Shown here: positions 21,001 through 22,899 of the stretch, piece after piece | Layout: each line of letters starts with the position of its first letter | Numbering within the stretch: the first letter of the stretch is position 1 | DNA from: Pirellulaceae bacterium | GTDB lineage: Bacteria > Planctomycetota > Planctomycetia > Pirellulales > Pirellulaceae | NCBI GenBank assembly: GCA_023382975.1 | Contig: JAHDXO010000076.1 | Coordinates: forward strand, 1-44,388 | Length of the DNA: 44,388 bases | Direction of reading: 5' to 3' | Translations under genes and position numbers: made by a program | The notes under the pieces: model-generated | Database searches by the model: none | What the model was told of the DNA's origin: nothing | Seen by the model: only the letters and a program-made list of their open reading frames with translations

Positions 21001-22570
21001 GGAGATCTTCCCGGCGCAGGAGGCGCCCGAGTCGCCGCAGTTTAACCACGATCTGCAGACGACCGACGGCGTCACCTTTACGGGGACCAGCAACGCGCCC
21101 GATGGCTCGTTCGTGACCGTCAGCACGTCGCTGGGTTCGATCACTTCGGCCGACGCAAATACCAGCTACGTCGGCACGCAAGTCGTCGTCAACAGCGGCA
21201 GTTTCACGTTCACCGTGGCGGGCCCCGGGGGCGGCGGTCTCGCGACGATCAGCAGCGAAGAAGTCACGGGGAAGGGCAAGGGAACGGTTGCCCACTCGTA
21301 CGCCATGCCCACCGTTCGCCGCTTCGACTTTAACGGGTCGGCAAACGACACCGAATTGACGACCTCGCCGGTCTTCACCGGCGTCCGCGGCACTAGCCTG
21401 TACGACGCCAACAACGGCTACGGCTGGACGCAGACCGTGTCCGAATTCCAGCGAGCTTCGGCGGCCAAGACGAGCGTCGCGCTGTACCGCGACGGCCATT
21501 GGGGCTCCTCGATGCGCACGTTCCAGGTGGCGGCGGATGACAGCAAGACCTACAGCGTCCGGGTCTACGTAGGCGACGCCAGCTTTGCACGCGACAAGAT
21601 CCAAGCGTCCAGCGACGGCCTGAATTGGGTCACCATGAATCCCGTCACGATCGGGGCAAACGTGTTCGCCACGATCAGCTTGACCAACGCCAGCCCGAGC
21701 GCGGGCAAGCTGAACATCAGCATCCGCGACAACGGCGGCGACCCGTACTGGACGGTCAACGGGATCGACGTGTGGGAGAGCACCGCGACGGATCCGGGCG
21801 AATCACCCTTGTTGGCCGGCGTCTGGTCCAGCGAGATGGTCGGCGGGCAACTGACCCAGGCGGCGGTGGACGCGGTGTTGCCGGCGGCCCGCGAGTACTG
21901 GGTCTCGACCGGTCTGAGCGACGTGCAACTGGCCGAACTCTACCGCACCCCGATCGCCATCGGCGACCTCTCCTACCGCGGCGCGCTGGGCGTGAGCAAG
22001 CCCGAAGGCATCTGGCTGGACGCCAGCGGCGCGGGCCTGGGCTGGTCCCTTGGCAGTGGCCAGTGGTCAGTGGTCAGTGGTATCCCGACAACCGCCAACG
22101 GACAACTGCCAACTGCCGCGTACGATCTGCTGACCGTCGTCACCCACGAACTGGGCCACGCGATCGGCTACGGCGACCTGGACCCGCACCACCATCCGGA
22201 CGACATCATGTCCGGCGTGCTGCAACCGGGAACGGGACGAGTTGACATCGCGGCCAGCGTAAGCGACTCCGAATTCACAACCCTGTTCGGACCCGCGGCC
22301 AGCGGACGCGGGCCACAGTGGGTCGCGGGCGCCGAACGCGACTCCGGAATTACGGCGCTGATCGGACCCGCGGCCGGCGGACGCGGGCCACTTGTGGGCG
22401 GACGCGGGCCGCTGGTGGTCGACCGCGTGCTCGACGAGTTGCTCCGCGACGACCTGCGGGTCAGCGACCGGGCCTTGGGCCGTGAAGTAGACGACGAACT
22501 CGAGCTGTTGGCGATCGGTCACAACAGCGAACAAGAGTCCGAAATAGACGATTTCTTCGCCCAACTGTAG
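2..22570 (+). CDS. Giant modular surface/secreted adhesin-like protein, C-terminal metalloprotease (5' partial)
   Basis: The reading frame is open from the left edge to TAG at 22568-22570, giving 7,522 codons with no start in the window; the GTG at 65 is only an internal codon. Domains by position: filamentous-haemagglutinin-like segments with the LTDAELDxITAGTLRIGD motif (2-2620, 5560-6470); glycine-rich solenoid (2624-5500); autotransporter-associated beta-strand repeats (6770-11130); right-handed beta-helix (11420-13350); second glycine-rich array (14450-15460); three 210-residue repeats (15530-17250); a GGDGEDTFHV-type acidic segment (17260-18040); five galactose-binding-like domains with Ig-like spacers and one Calx-beta domain (18060-21783); metzincin-like protease (21790-22245). 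I see only about three cysteines. The role is probably adhesion, matrix or carbohydrate binding outside the cell; this is inferred from domain families. It converges on the kinase operon. Export route and N-terminus are unknown. The frame is certain; the function is not. Confidence 0.97.
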   Translation, partial: TISFTADDQAIGAAVSAASSTVTLRNLTAARPINLGTETAGSLSLTDAELDRITAGTLRIGDANSGTMTISSPITITTASTLALRSAGNIIKSNFNDGLAVANFRAQAAAVSMQGNNSVSQVAGIVGSGGFYFGNTSPLTVGSVDGASGITTTGGGQVYLNASSVAVSTGIRSTGTVTLQGNDVEIGAAVHAPGQFVSIQPRTSGRLIDVGVETAGRLSLTDAELDLITGHSVSLGDGGAAGNILVAAPITAPAGWDTLRLLTNGTITQSGAGTLAVSRLELFSQSGISLTNPGNSIGTLSAQTTADPLALSNSTNLAIGNVLGLSGIATGGGDVSIAAPNLNITHAINAGSGSVSLVPPAATAIDLGGSSPGQLGLTDAELDLITTGVLRIGDASSGAISVTSSISPGGTSVLRLSTGSTISSSGGAILETSVALVAAGGVDLPGSGNSITNLAGSTSGALFNVGDGGGSVHISTVDGLAGISTSGGVVIVTAHGASSLTVSQPVNAGDKDVTFSANNIAINAAVSAGSQTATLRSPNANRPISLGTEVGGALSLTDEELDRITAGTLRIGDASSGTITISSPISVTTATTLRLNTGANVTQSASLAANDLAVDAVGEVYLGFSSNSVATVALHSATDRVVVGDNNGFAVGDVDGLAGVSAASAVGLAAYGGQLAINANVTGTNLSMYAYANEGAITFAVGTLTSGSTADIGADKINLLGQISTSSITTLRSMNNDGVDLGSTADTATNTLELSDAELDRITASLLQIGNASTASIQISAPITHGNHLKLTSSGQVTINHSVTMAPDKDFSATGQTGIVLNNSNADLVASGVGWLTLETPAGIVLSPGSSITTQNGDLNLRANQQPTPTVGGAHGIGVYSATVQATGSGNVLVKGRALSGGGQLGVTVQSGGVIRGGTSGTVTVVGTGGITSGSNHGVYVVGSGSTITSVGSGTVSVQGTAGAGYSGFNLGIYVLSSASITSGGGNISVTGAGAGSSSGFNHGVYVAGSSSISAPGSGNVSVQGIGGAAPGNRNLGVVVEGSSTTISSAGGNVSVTGTGGGSSSSYENYGVLAGSGGSIRSTAGGTVTVVGSGGTGSNGSNLGTYNVGTISSTTGDVSVTGTGGGSGNNNYGLYNAGGTITAGGTATVTLQGTGATTGAVSNYGVYLASGTVSAGGGDLIITGQGNGNVSGGYSNYGVYNSIPLSVGGAGSITIHGTGGASSGGSNYGVYSSGNISTANGNISVTGMGGGSGSSSANYGARLYGTISAGGAGTVDIQGTGGATSGSFNYGLEIGGSVLTNGGNATIVGQGGGVATGSDNYGIRLSGTYTAASPGTVSIQGTGGATTGPYNYGVVTTGTISLNRGTISGLGGGSGSSSYNYGVYVQHTISSSSSDVTVQGTGGATAGANNFGVYVLSATVTAGSTGAVTVTGTGGGGTGSGNSGVFLYYSLVTSNGGNVSVTGDSAATGTGGSNVGVHVTGGSAITAGGSGTVTVEGTGAASSGAGNHGVYVLANGATTYIGLGAGNVTVNGSGGGTGTSSANHGVYLDGSTGYLSRIGAYSNGSVQVTGTGGNGSGGSHYGVYVRSYAVISSANANVTVAGTGGEEGGTNLGVLLQGGAYVAAGGAGATSIHGTGGVGSGHNNHGILVETSSQIASSSSGTVSVAGQGGGAGSSGFNVGVFLQTGGRLNANTSAAVTVAGAGGATDGANNHGVYVNFGAGIEQFGPGGLTVTGDGGGTGVASASFGVIVQNSSRIRGANAATGVTVQGAGTGTGGLNHGIDVSGGTSEVSSINGLLTVTGIAGAGGSGLRVLSGTTVRTTGTGNILVTADSATIGGGTINAGANTVTVRPATAGTQIHLGGADSAGVLGLTDAELDLITAGTLRIGDANSGAVLVDQPVTITNAGTLHIITGANVNQNAPLAVANLAVEADGELYLGFSSNDVDTVALHSVTDRAIFGDSDGFVVGTVDGVVGAVAASTVGLAAYGGDLAVQANVAGQNVNLYAYGNGNFLTIAGGVVVTGVAGDIGADRMNLLGTFNMGSGPAYLRSLNDDAIDLGSTTDAAANTLELSDAELDRVTAGTLVIGGTSGGSIAVSANITHSAATAMQLLSGGDIAISGGQIDTAGGTLLLDSGNSPAAVRPTKSDVDVSASALSFGSDLAIAINGTAVDTQYTQLKVAGAVDLTGVTLVLSGSYTPAVDDSFVIVDNDGTDAVLGTFTGLPEGSVVVFNGRDLQVSYQGGDGNDIVLTALPLTFVWDGGGNGTSWLDPLNWDRDMSYPNGVGDEAVFPDLGFSISANVGTPVTVGKITIANSANVSIFGSAITLDAYAGNAEIRFDTDSVHGISAPLVLADDLDFRGTGVNAGIGSAISGNYGIRKLDGGRLRVSGNNSFLGTATIVQGQVWVENANALGSTAGGTIVEAAGILSLARGSSTPLVVAERITLNGGRLNGSPFGVAASYDLSFTGSIEVTADSKIDISHSNPATLRITGPVSGGANLEINGDNQGVVALSGSNSLTGTTTIGRTSSMAGTVRLDAANAVSPSSTYVVLETFDLNNFNATIGALQGSGTVALGSGALTTGANDASTSFSGTLSGTGSVTKTGAGIWTLSGPNTYGGSTTVSGGTVKLGVANVIPNNSSVVLANAAGVLLDLNGYGETIGSLSGGGPLGGNVSLGSGTLATGNDDTSTSFAGVISGSGQLSKLGSGTFTLSGANTYTGYTNVFSPGVLRLGANNVLSDATRVNPQSGATFDLNGFSDTIGALDIGSGTVTNNGGASSTLTVGGNGHSGSFPGTIASGTGVISLAKIGSGTQTLGGNNSYTGQTVVNDGVLSITHANALGTPAGATTVETGAVLEVSNLGTVAEPLILNGGTVRSAAGSGAPTFTGGATLNADSFLQATPGFNGMEFQTAPITGTGGLTITAGQVRLSSPNSYDGVTSIQSGAHIIFHDAAALGSSIGGTEVAAGASLWMSGVFTVTGEALTLNGGSLQASSGPNGWSGPIDLAASSSIHAYSGNTLTIGGPVSGAGGLTTNGPGVVVLAGTSNYAGATQVTNGTLRVDGSIVSAVTVASSARLAGSGSTGDVTANSGGTVAPGNSPGVLNTGNAEFAAGSTFEVEINGPAPGAGGHDQLNVTGTVTIASGALLNVSLGYTPAVGDEIVIINNDDADAVVGEFDGFADGSTVTIGGFDFEIDYQGGDGNDVTLTALPMTFVWDGGDADDANWMSPDNWVGDVAPAPGHRLEFAGNVRMSNTNNFPNDTSFASIEFAVHGFSVSGNRLALDETQGLAITVAPGAATWFTIPLAGDGDLLKSGGGQLILQAANTYTGQTTINAGSINLASSGTLGAASGGTVVQSGATLNILGTVPVLDNITVSGIGFTGFGAVNGNNNAVLAGNLTLAGDTRIATFGATSPFTITGNISDGGNGFGLEIRGSEVARTIVLAGINTYTGPTSLLEPVTLRLEGGSAISNGSAVTLAAGSVLDLNGFDETIGSLAGSGTVVLGTRTLTTGGNNQSTTFSGSISSVGGFTNVVKEGSGTFTLSGTNAYSGTTLINAGTLRVVGGSAIADSAAVQTAGSGVFEVGASETIGGLYGSAGSVQLPAGTMLTVAPPAATNSSYNGVIGGPGSLMLAGGANSGWTLGGINTYTGTTDVLSGTLRVTGTIGAGGPADTVTVGNGAALAGTGTIHADVVATGGSISPGTSPGVLTIDGDLNLAGGLLSAEVNGTTAGSGYDQLVVTGTVDISAATLTATGSISSVSPGTPIVIVDHQGAGAVAGTFAGLPSGAVVAVNGETFRIFYNGGDGNDVVLLRDFDVLPTVLVDDDWAGLPAGTEVEPGAYYRLNAFDVIQDAINTVDPGGEVVINAGNYLQSNTTINKHGLTVRGATGTAGDVKVLPSGASHGLIIGGNDAVIRNLFIADGSHGIFANGVHNLTVVNVESTSNNLDGLRAINTTGTITIEGGWYHDNAYDGLHLVNIQSVVLASGVTSTSNRAGLVVETAASFQDIDGVYSNNDHHGIQLVDISGDVTLIRTTLENNDADNNGTGDGLNATDGGDGDNVAIGGDLLVQGATIRDTDGAAAGKHQIRGVYVQRLGGSATFEDAASPAQSVTVSGHAQEGLLIYHGTGATLSNGTYHGNRGPGINLQSFGGQIEVTDVTVTSNAVGAVFQTSAGNVSINGGSFTHNTYQGLNIIAYGSPVELTGVAASHNGNVGMQLGAAASLQITDSSFQANARYGIAMGGIVGAVTFVDVTAVGNRNDSGIRIESAGSFSDTDGVYSNNDKHGIELLDIAGDVTLIRTTLENNDANNDGIGDGLNAMDSVDANSVSIGGKFEARSTVVRDTDGPGGTVHQQSGFVIGGLAGDLYIYSAVGGGANVFSGHAADGVRIDNFGGGWSLIRGTYANNAGIGFDVNGATGTLQFDMATFAGNGKGIEISDAATVFFSDSTLDGNANGGSVTNVSDFRLSASTGDVDLNTAAISGEGHVRRVTSSVPHDVLEYTGVADLTVNTYSGNDTVNVAPHTTTVLHLDGGNPTTAPGDTLNFTAGSLPHQITSSQILTAGHANIHFVNFETIAETGNSLLIGGTDGDDTLEITATGPDSGSYVLTIDGVAGPAVSFLNIASLTFNGLDGHDILRIHHPAGGVFAPAGGIVFDGGPNTTAPIVNPPGDSLEILGGLATSVEHEFASANDGAIYYNGEANAAITYSGLEPITDTTIAADRIFTFSGGSETITLSDDAVPGRSRIDSTLGESVSFLNPTGSLIVDTSPTAGADTLVVDGLDAVFDANVTITAKGAEDDVVFSGAIDLGDNHLTVANTRTITVSGSLTTAAGMMALNASRNIVLQSGSSVTTVDGSIFMVANSGGSTSGNFAGISAANATVQTTGSGNIALAGFGGDAGADNIGIHLHSGTSVRSTASGSNAGTVSLSGFGGTGTNFNRGIVVEGTTTQVTSVDGDIAILGLGGTGTGDGMHGIDLRGQVISSGTGPHAAAITLTGAGGSASTTSPGQASGVIIQSFGGAALVQSVDGAISIGGQGGTGNTSRGVQLLFGADVIATGSASIDIFGTGGSAANNNNGVGVFIFNGDSRVQTTAGNITITGTGASSPSGYGSNGLSIYSGGAVSTTSGGNVTLTAHAGPGSIQDALVIFGSTALVETSGGGEIVLNTDSLMLTGSVTSDSAVTIAPITPGREINLGTEDDDRLSLTDAELDQITADVLRIGNATAGLMIINGHIDTAGTDTLHLISGTVVVGQSVVTEPNLAVQAPDGILMNGNNAVGVVALHSSNGHVVFAAAGDLEIGQVDGQSGVAALNGDVNLVAQGGLLVGNTQQTRDVEASGNVFLSALGDGNLLAIAAGAVVHSTGGMHIYTADKMQIDGQIDATGQRLTLKTRSAGDAIDLGSTTDAAHNTLELSDAELDRISAAVIQVGDSNAGPIAITGHIDTAGTDTLRLCSGASVTQSPGIGSIAEPNLAVQAVGDITMNFSNAVDVVALRSNNGNIVFAAGGDLIIGQADLQFGVAAANGNVNVSSQGGLLVSSTPLARDVEAGGTLHLSALGNDNLLKIASGAVVYSTGGQHIYTADKMQIDGQIDASGQRVTLKTRSAGEAIDLGSTTDLAADTLELSAAELDLIAAAVIQVGDSDVGSIAITAHIDTAETDTLRLYSGASVTQSPGSGSITEPNLAVHATGHITMDAGNAVEVVALRSTNGNIAFAGDGVLEIGQADLQFGVVAINGNVHVVSQGSLLVSDTPLARDVEAGGNAVLHAIDSSGIGDDLTIASGATIFTHSGDIVLRAGDDLLIDSGATVAAGGSVELAADFAAAETLPAAVALTVRGLVTNVAPSIATAGNGNDAITFQQKGAGRINVDAGAGDDTYHLLVGEGTLSGRVHFADTSGTDQLNVTATAAADELWIDFLTEAGVGTIVTAADGGFTGGSGTFTSSIEYLNVFGGDGEDTFHVQPSASAGTEIFIDGGAPSFGDAFTTGDVLDFDPLGHRFQVTCDAIETNPGGTPAFELVRFRDIEGIPLGENSGNLGTTEWSFDFDPTGAVVTQAGYDSVAPGMLYDGINGNLFGWRTAVTGFDRGGGLTSEFGNLLRDGHWQSASRTFTAEVTNGWYLVSIKTGDRSFARDHLRVTDADSGTILVEGLSTAAGQFATRTFLVEVTDGTMDLAFSDGGGDPYWAVNGLDIRPGRILTIGSPPQPTLTADGISQTLIEGYRATGGQLVTVSAHVDTDGDGVPDGPAQIATPDADPDLAGVQVRANDAFGTQYPGKPEGYFEYTLVHPSQPGTVTVKLEEVSGDQAGCLSIQLQAPGVRRFDFNAPGSPTQTPVSTPAQPLGYIGVLPSDLNSPSVGYGWVTSPSSYDRGAQAGSGATHLLRDGAWASGPREFRVQLPVGAYEVTVTFGDPSFARDQMNVTLTQGSSADLSSVTNVSTSAGQAVHRTFTAVTNIDGELVFQFSNGGGDPYWNVAALEVRGPLTVENGGLFSIASPGGIAPADGASVMDYEVSGATVGAVYTISATGGALVVDIDGVAVADADPRYAGVQIVAVSSNFNLGVRSPSSSGDVNVQVVEVTGASRGSAQQTYALPPVRRFDFDGSGVATQQNPDFTSVRASALYNPANGYGWVTSPGEIQRSGTGILEAWPSLYRDGHWQSGSGTFQVQVEAGQTYDVRVYTGDQSFTRDQLQITVEGAAGPVVVPLTAANKFAKVTIPGGQDTNNDGRLNITFTDLGGDPYWVVNGLDVALTGSLPELPPTSVVSVAVNNDIAPESAAETVTFTVGLDVAQPYPITVAYTIGGTATPSTDFINAGGDYSSLNSGTITFSPGQTSKTIRFQVVDEALIEDDETVIVTLSSPAGATLGAPSSVAHTIENDDFPPPLPTSRSFDFGSSSSPLDPAFTQVGDANAYNSTLRYGWQTAASAFNRSGPTALLQDGHWGTNNTFLVDIPNGDYVVNVTLGDASFARNNISVWGEGILQHSGLGTAAGQFLHRSFVVTVADNQLNVQIASTGGDPYFTINALEIFPAQEAPESPQFNHDLQTTDGVTFTGTSNAPDGSFVTVSTSLGSITSADANTSYVGTQVVVNSGSFTFTVAGPGGGGLATISSEEVTGKGKGTVAHSYAMPTVRRFDFNGSANDTELTTSPVFTGVRGTSLYDANNGYGWTQTVSEFQRASAAKTSVALYRDGHWGSSMRTFQVAADDSKTYSVRVYVGDASFARDKIQASSDGLNWVTMNPVTIGANVFATISLTNASPSAGKLNISIRDNGGDPYWTVNGIDVWESTATDPGESPLLAGVWSSEMVGGQLTQAAVDAVLPAAREYWVSTGLSDVQLAELYRTPIAIGDLSYRGALGVSKPEGIWLDASGAGLGWSLGSGQWSVVSGIPTTANGQLPTAAYDLLTVVTHELGHAIGYGDLDPHHHPDDIMSGVLQPGTGRVDIAASVSDSEFTTLFGPAASGRGPQWVAGAERDSGITALIGPAAGGRGPLVGGRGPLVVDRVLDELLRDDLRVSDRALGREVDDELELLAIGHNSEQESEIDDFFAQL
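2624..5500 (+). repeat. Glycine-rich GVYV solenoid array, about 30 units of 29-37 residues
   Basis: Each unit runs N-(Y/H/L)-G-V-Y-V, then a Ser/Thr-rich strand, then a VSVTG or VTVQG strand and a GTGGG or GTGGA turn, ending in Asn before the next unit. I count about 29-30 units by eye. They alternate between a type with V(Q/H/E)G-x-GGA and a type with VTG-x-GGG. The pattern fits a parallel beta-solenoid whose coils come in pairs. A related shorter array of about eight units lies at 14450-15460 of the same gene. This is a fold inference from periodicity; no named family is assigned. Confidence 0.85.
6770..11130 (+). repeat. Autotransporter-associated beta-strand (PATR-type) repeats in two blocks
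   Basis: Repeated units of the type LTKxGxGTFTLSGxNTYTG followed by TTVxxGTLRVG are visible, for example around 7790, 8100, 8400, 9910 and 10580. This is the hallmark of the autotransporter-associated beta-strand repeat family, which forms beta-helical passenger stems. Two blocks (6770-9620 and 9620-11410) each open with TFVWDGG plus an NW motif. Each block is preceded by, or closes with, a GYTPAVGD to YQGGDGNDV segment, suggesting that a cassette of about 2.9 kb was duplicated. Here the stem is internal in a huge protein, and no outer-membrane barrel domain is visible at the C-terminus. Confidence 0.8.
11420..13350 (+). other. Right-handed parallel beta-helix domain with internal duplication
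   Basis: The segment starts with a pectate-lyase-like opening (FDVIQDAINTV, then VVINAGNY) followed by a ladder of short N-G-x-x-hydrophobic coils, for example NLDGLRA, DNAYDGLHL and NNDHHGIQL. This matches the right-handed parallel beta-helix families of carbohydrate-active and surface proteins. A block of about 60 residues beginning DGVYSNND recurs 798 bases (266 residues) apart, near 11996 and 12794. No catalytic residues could be assigned, so a binding or structural role is as likely as polysaccharide cleavage. Confidence 0.75.
15530..17250 (+). repeat. Three tandem repeats of about 210 residues (630 bp), filamentous-haemagglutinin-like
   Basis: Each unit opens with an AELDxI motif and a glycine-aspartate strand, then passes through EPNLAVQA, VVALRSxNGN and ARDVEA to a KMQIDGQIDA strand. 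Sixty bases at 16051-16110 and 16681-16740 differ at one position, exactly 630 bases apart, so the duplication or a conversion event between units is recent. The third unit is truncated and leads into the acidic GGDGEDTF region. Confidence 0.85.
18060..21783 (+). other. Five galactose-binding-like domains with Ig-like spacers and one Calx-beta domain
   Basis: Each roughly 150-residue domain starts FDF and contains GYGW, RDGHWGS, a Y-x-V-x-V-TLGDASFARD core and a closing GGDPYW-x-(V/I)-N strand. This resembles the N-terminal galactose-binding-like domain of beta-agarases and YxiM-type rhamnogalacturonan esterases, so binding of polysaccharide is a reasonable inference. Approximate positions are 18060-18530, 18893-19378, 19718-20188, 20584-21015 and 21313-21783. 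Short Ig-like spacers (for example VSTSLGSITSADAN) separate most of them. A Calx-beta domain with a DEALIEDDET calcium-site motif sits at 20200-20568. Confidence 0.75.
21790..22245 (+). other. Metzincin-like zinc metalloprotease domain at the C-terminus of giant gene 1
   Basis: A helical lead-in (LTQAAVDAVLPAAREYW, then GDLSYRGALG) precedes HELGHAIGYGD at 22145-22177. This is HExxHxxGxxD: two zinc-binding histidines, the catalytic Glu, and Asp at the third-ligand position where most metzincins have His; snapalysin-type enzymes also use Asp. A Met-turn-like DDIMSG follows about 10 residues later. Similar C-terminal cassettes are common in large planctomycete surface proteins. A plausible role is self-processing or shedding, but cleavage has not been shown. 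The domain is interrupted in frame by a short palindromic repeat (22051-22118). Confidence 0.7.
22051..22118. repeat. In-frame heptamer-repeat palindrome inside the protease domain of gene 1
   Basis: The left arm is a run of near-heptamers (GGCCAGT, GGTCAGT, GGTCAGT). The right arm reads CCAACGG, ACAACTG, CCAACTG. The reverse complement of the right arm resembles the left arm, so the unit could fold as an imperfect hairpin. It is translated as a low-complexity linker (GSGQWSVVSG, then TANGQLPTA) between the GLGWSL and YDLLTVVTHELGH parts of the protease. Its left half recurs at the right edge of the window at the same place in giant gene 2. Confidence 0.7.
22263..22410 (+). repeat. 75-bp tandem duplication in the C-terminal tail of gene 1
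   Basis: Two 30-base blocks at 22287-22316 and 22362-22391 differ at one position and lie 75 bases apart. Similarity extends upstream through GCGACTCCG at 22263 and 22338. A third fragment (GGCGGACGCGGGCC) is at 22397-22410. In protein this gives GPAASGRGP, GPAAGGRGP and GGRGP. The period is a multiple of three, so the frame is kept. Confidence 0.85.
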
Positions 22571-22606
22571 GCCACAAGCGTGGCGGCGTCAGCCTCACTG
22601 CCGCCA
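22571..22606. terminator. Candidate hairpins after giant gene 1, in the convergent junction
   Basis: Directly after the stop codon, GCCAC-AAGC-GTGGC (22571-22584) forms a tight 5-bp hairpin. Overlapping it, TGGCGGC (22581-22587) and GCCGCCA (22600-22606) form a perfect 7-bp stem with a 12-base loop. There is no T run, so this is not a classical intrinsic terminator. Position between converging genes supports an RNA 3'-end role for either strand. Confidence 0.4.
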
Positions 22607-22660
22607 GCCAAACTGATAACTTTCGCCGACAAGCGGCGAGGATCTGGGATACGCGTCCAG

Positions 22661-22731
22661 ATCGCCGGTGGGCTAACGCCGCACCGCTCGCCGGGGGATC
22701 ACCGGTGGGCTGACGCCGCACCGCTCGCCGG
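22661..22731. repeat. Pair of 34-bp REP-like direct repeats between convergent genes
   Basis: Copies at 22661-22694 and 22698-22731 differ at two of 34 positions and are spaced 37 bases apart. The core GGCTGACGCCGC (22708-22719) is the exact reverse complement of 22583-22594 beside the gene 1 stop, so the junction can form a long stem. This is the arrangement expected of extragenic palindromic repeats. Other copies in the genome cannot be checked here. Confidence 0.7.
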
Positions 22732-22739
22732 CGAGAGTC

Positions 22740-22871
22740 TCAGGGTTGCCATTTCAAATCCCATATTGGGCGGACTGAATCGCGAATCAATTCGCTGGCT
22801 TCTTCGGCGACCATCGTCGTCGCTGCACAGGTGTTCCCATTGACGATCACCGGCACGAGCGACGCATGCAT
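22740..22871 (-). CDS. Doubtful small ORF (43 aa) downstream of the kinase
   Basis: An ATG at 22871 (minus) leads to TGA at 22740. The product begins MHASLVPVIVNGNTC and ends RPIWDLKWQP. The composition looks protein-like, with two tryptophans and a mixed helix-like middle. It starts 28 bases past the kinase stop, so it could be a third cistron. The same frame continues upstream into the kinase gene, so it might instead be a relic of a different or longer C-terminus left by a frameshift. No ribosome-binding site was recognised and I do not recognise the family. Confidence 0.25.
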   Translation of the reverse strand: MHASLVPVIVNGNTCAATTMVAEEASELIRDSVRPIWDLKWQP

Positions 22872-22899
22872 CTGGCGTGAGCCGGGTTTGTCAGGCTCG

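Larger units (their letters stand above)
22571..22899. other. Convergent intergenic region, 329 bp
   Basis: This gap separates the stop of giant gene 1 from the stop of the kinase gene. It contains the hairpins, the REP-like pair and the doubtful small ORF listed separately. Nothing else was recognised in it. Confidence 0.8.
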
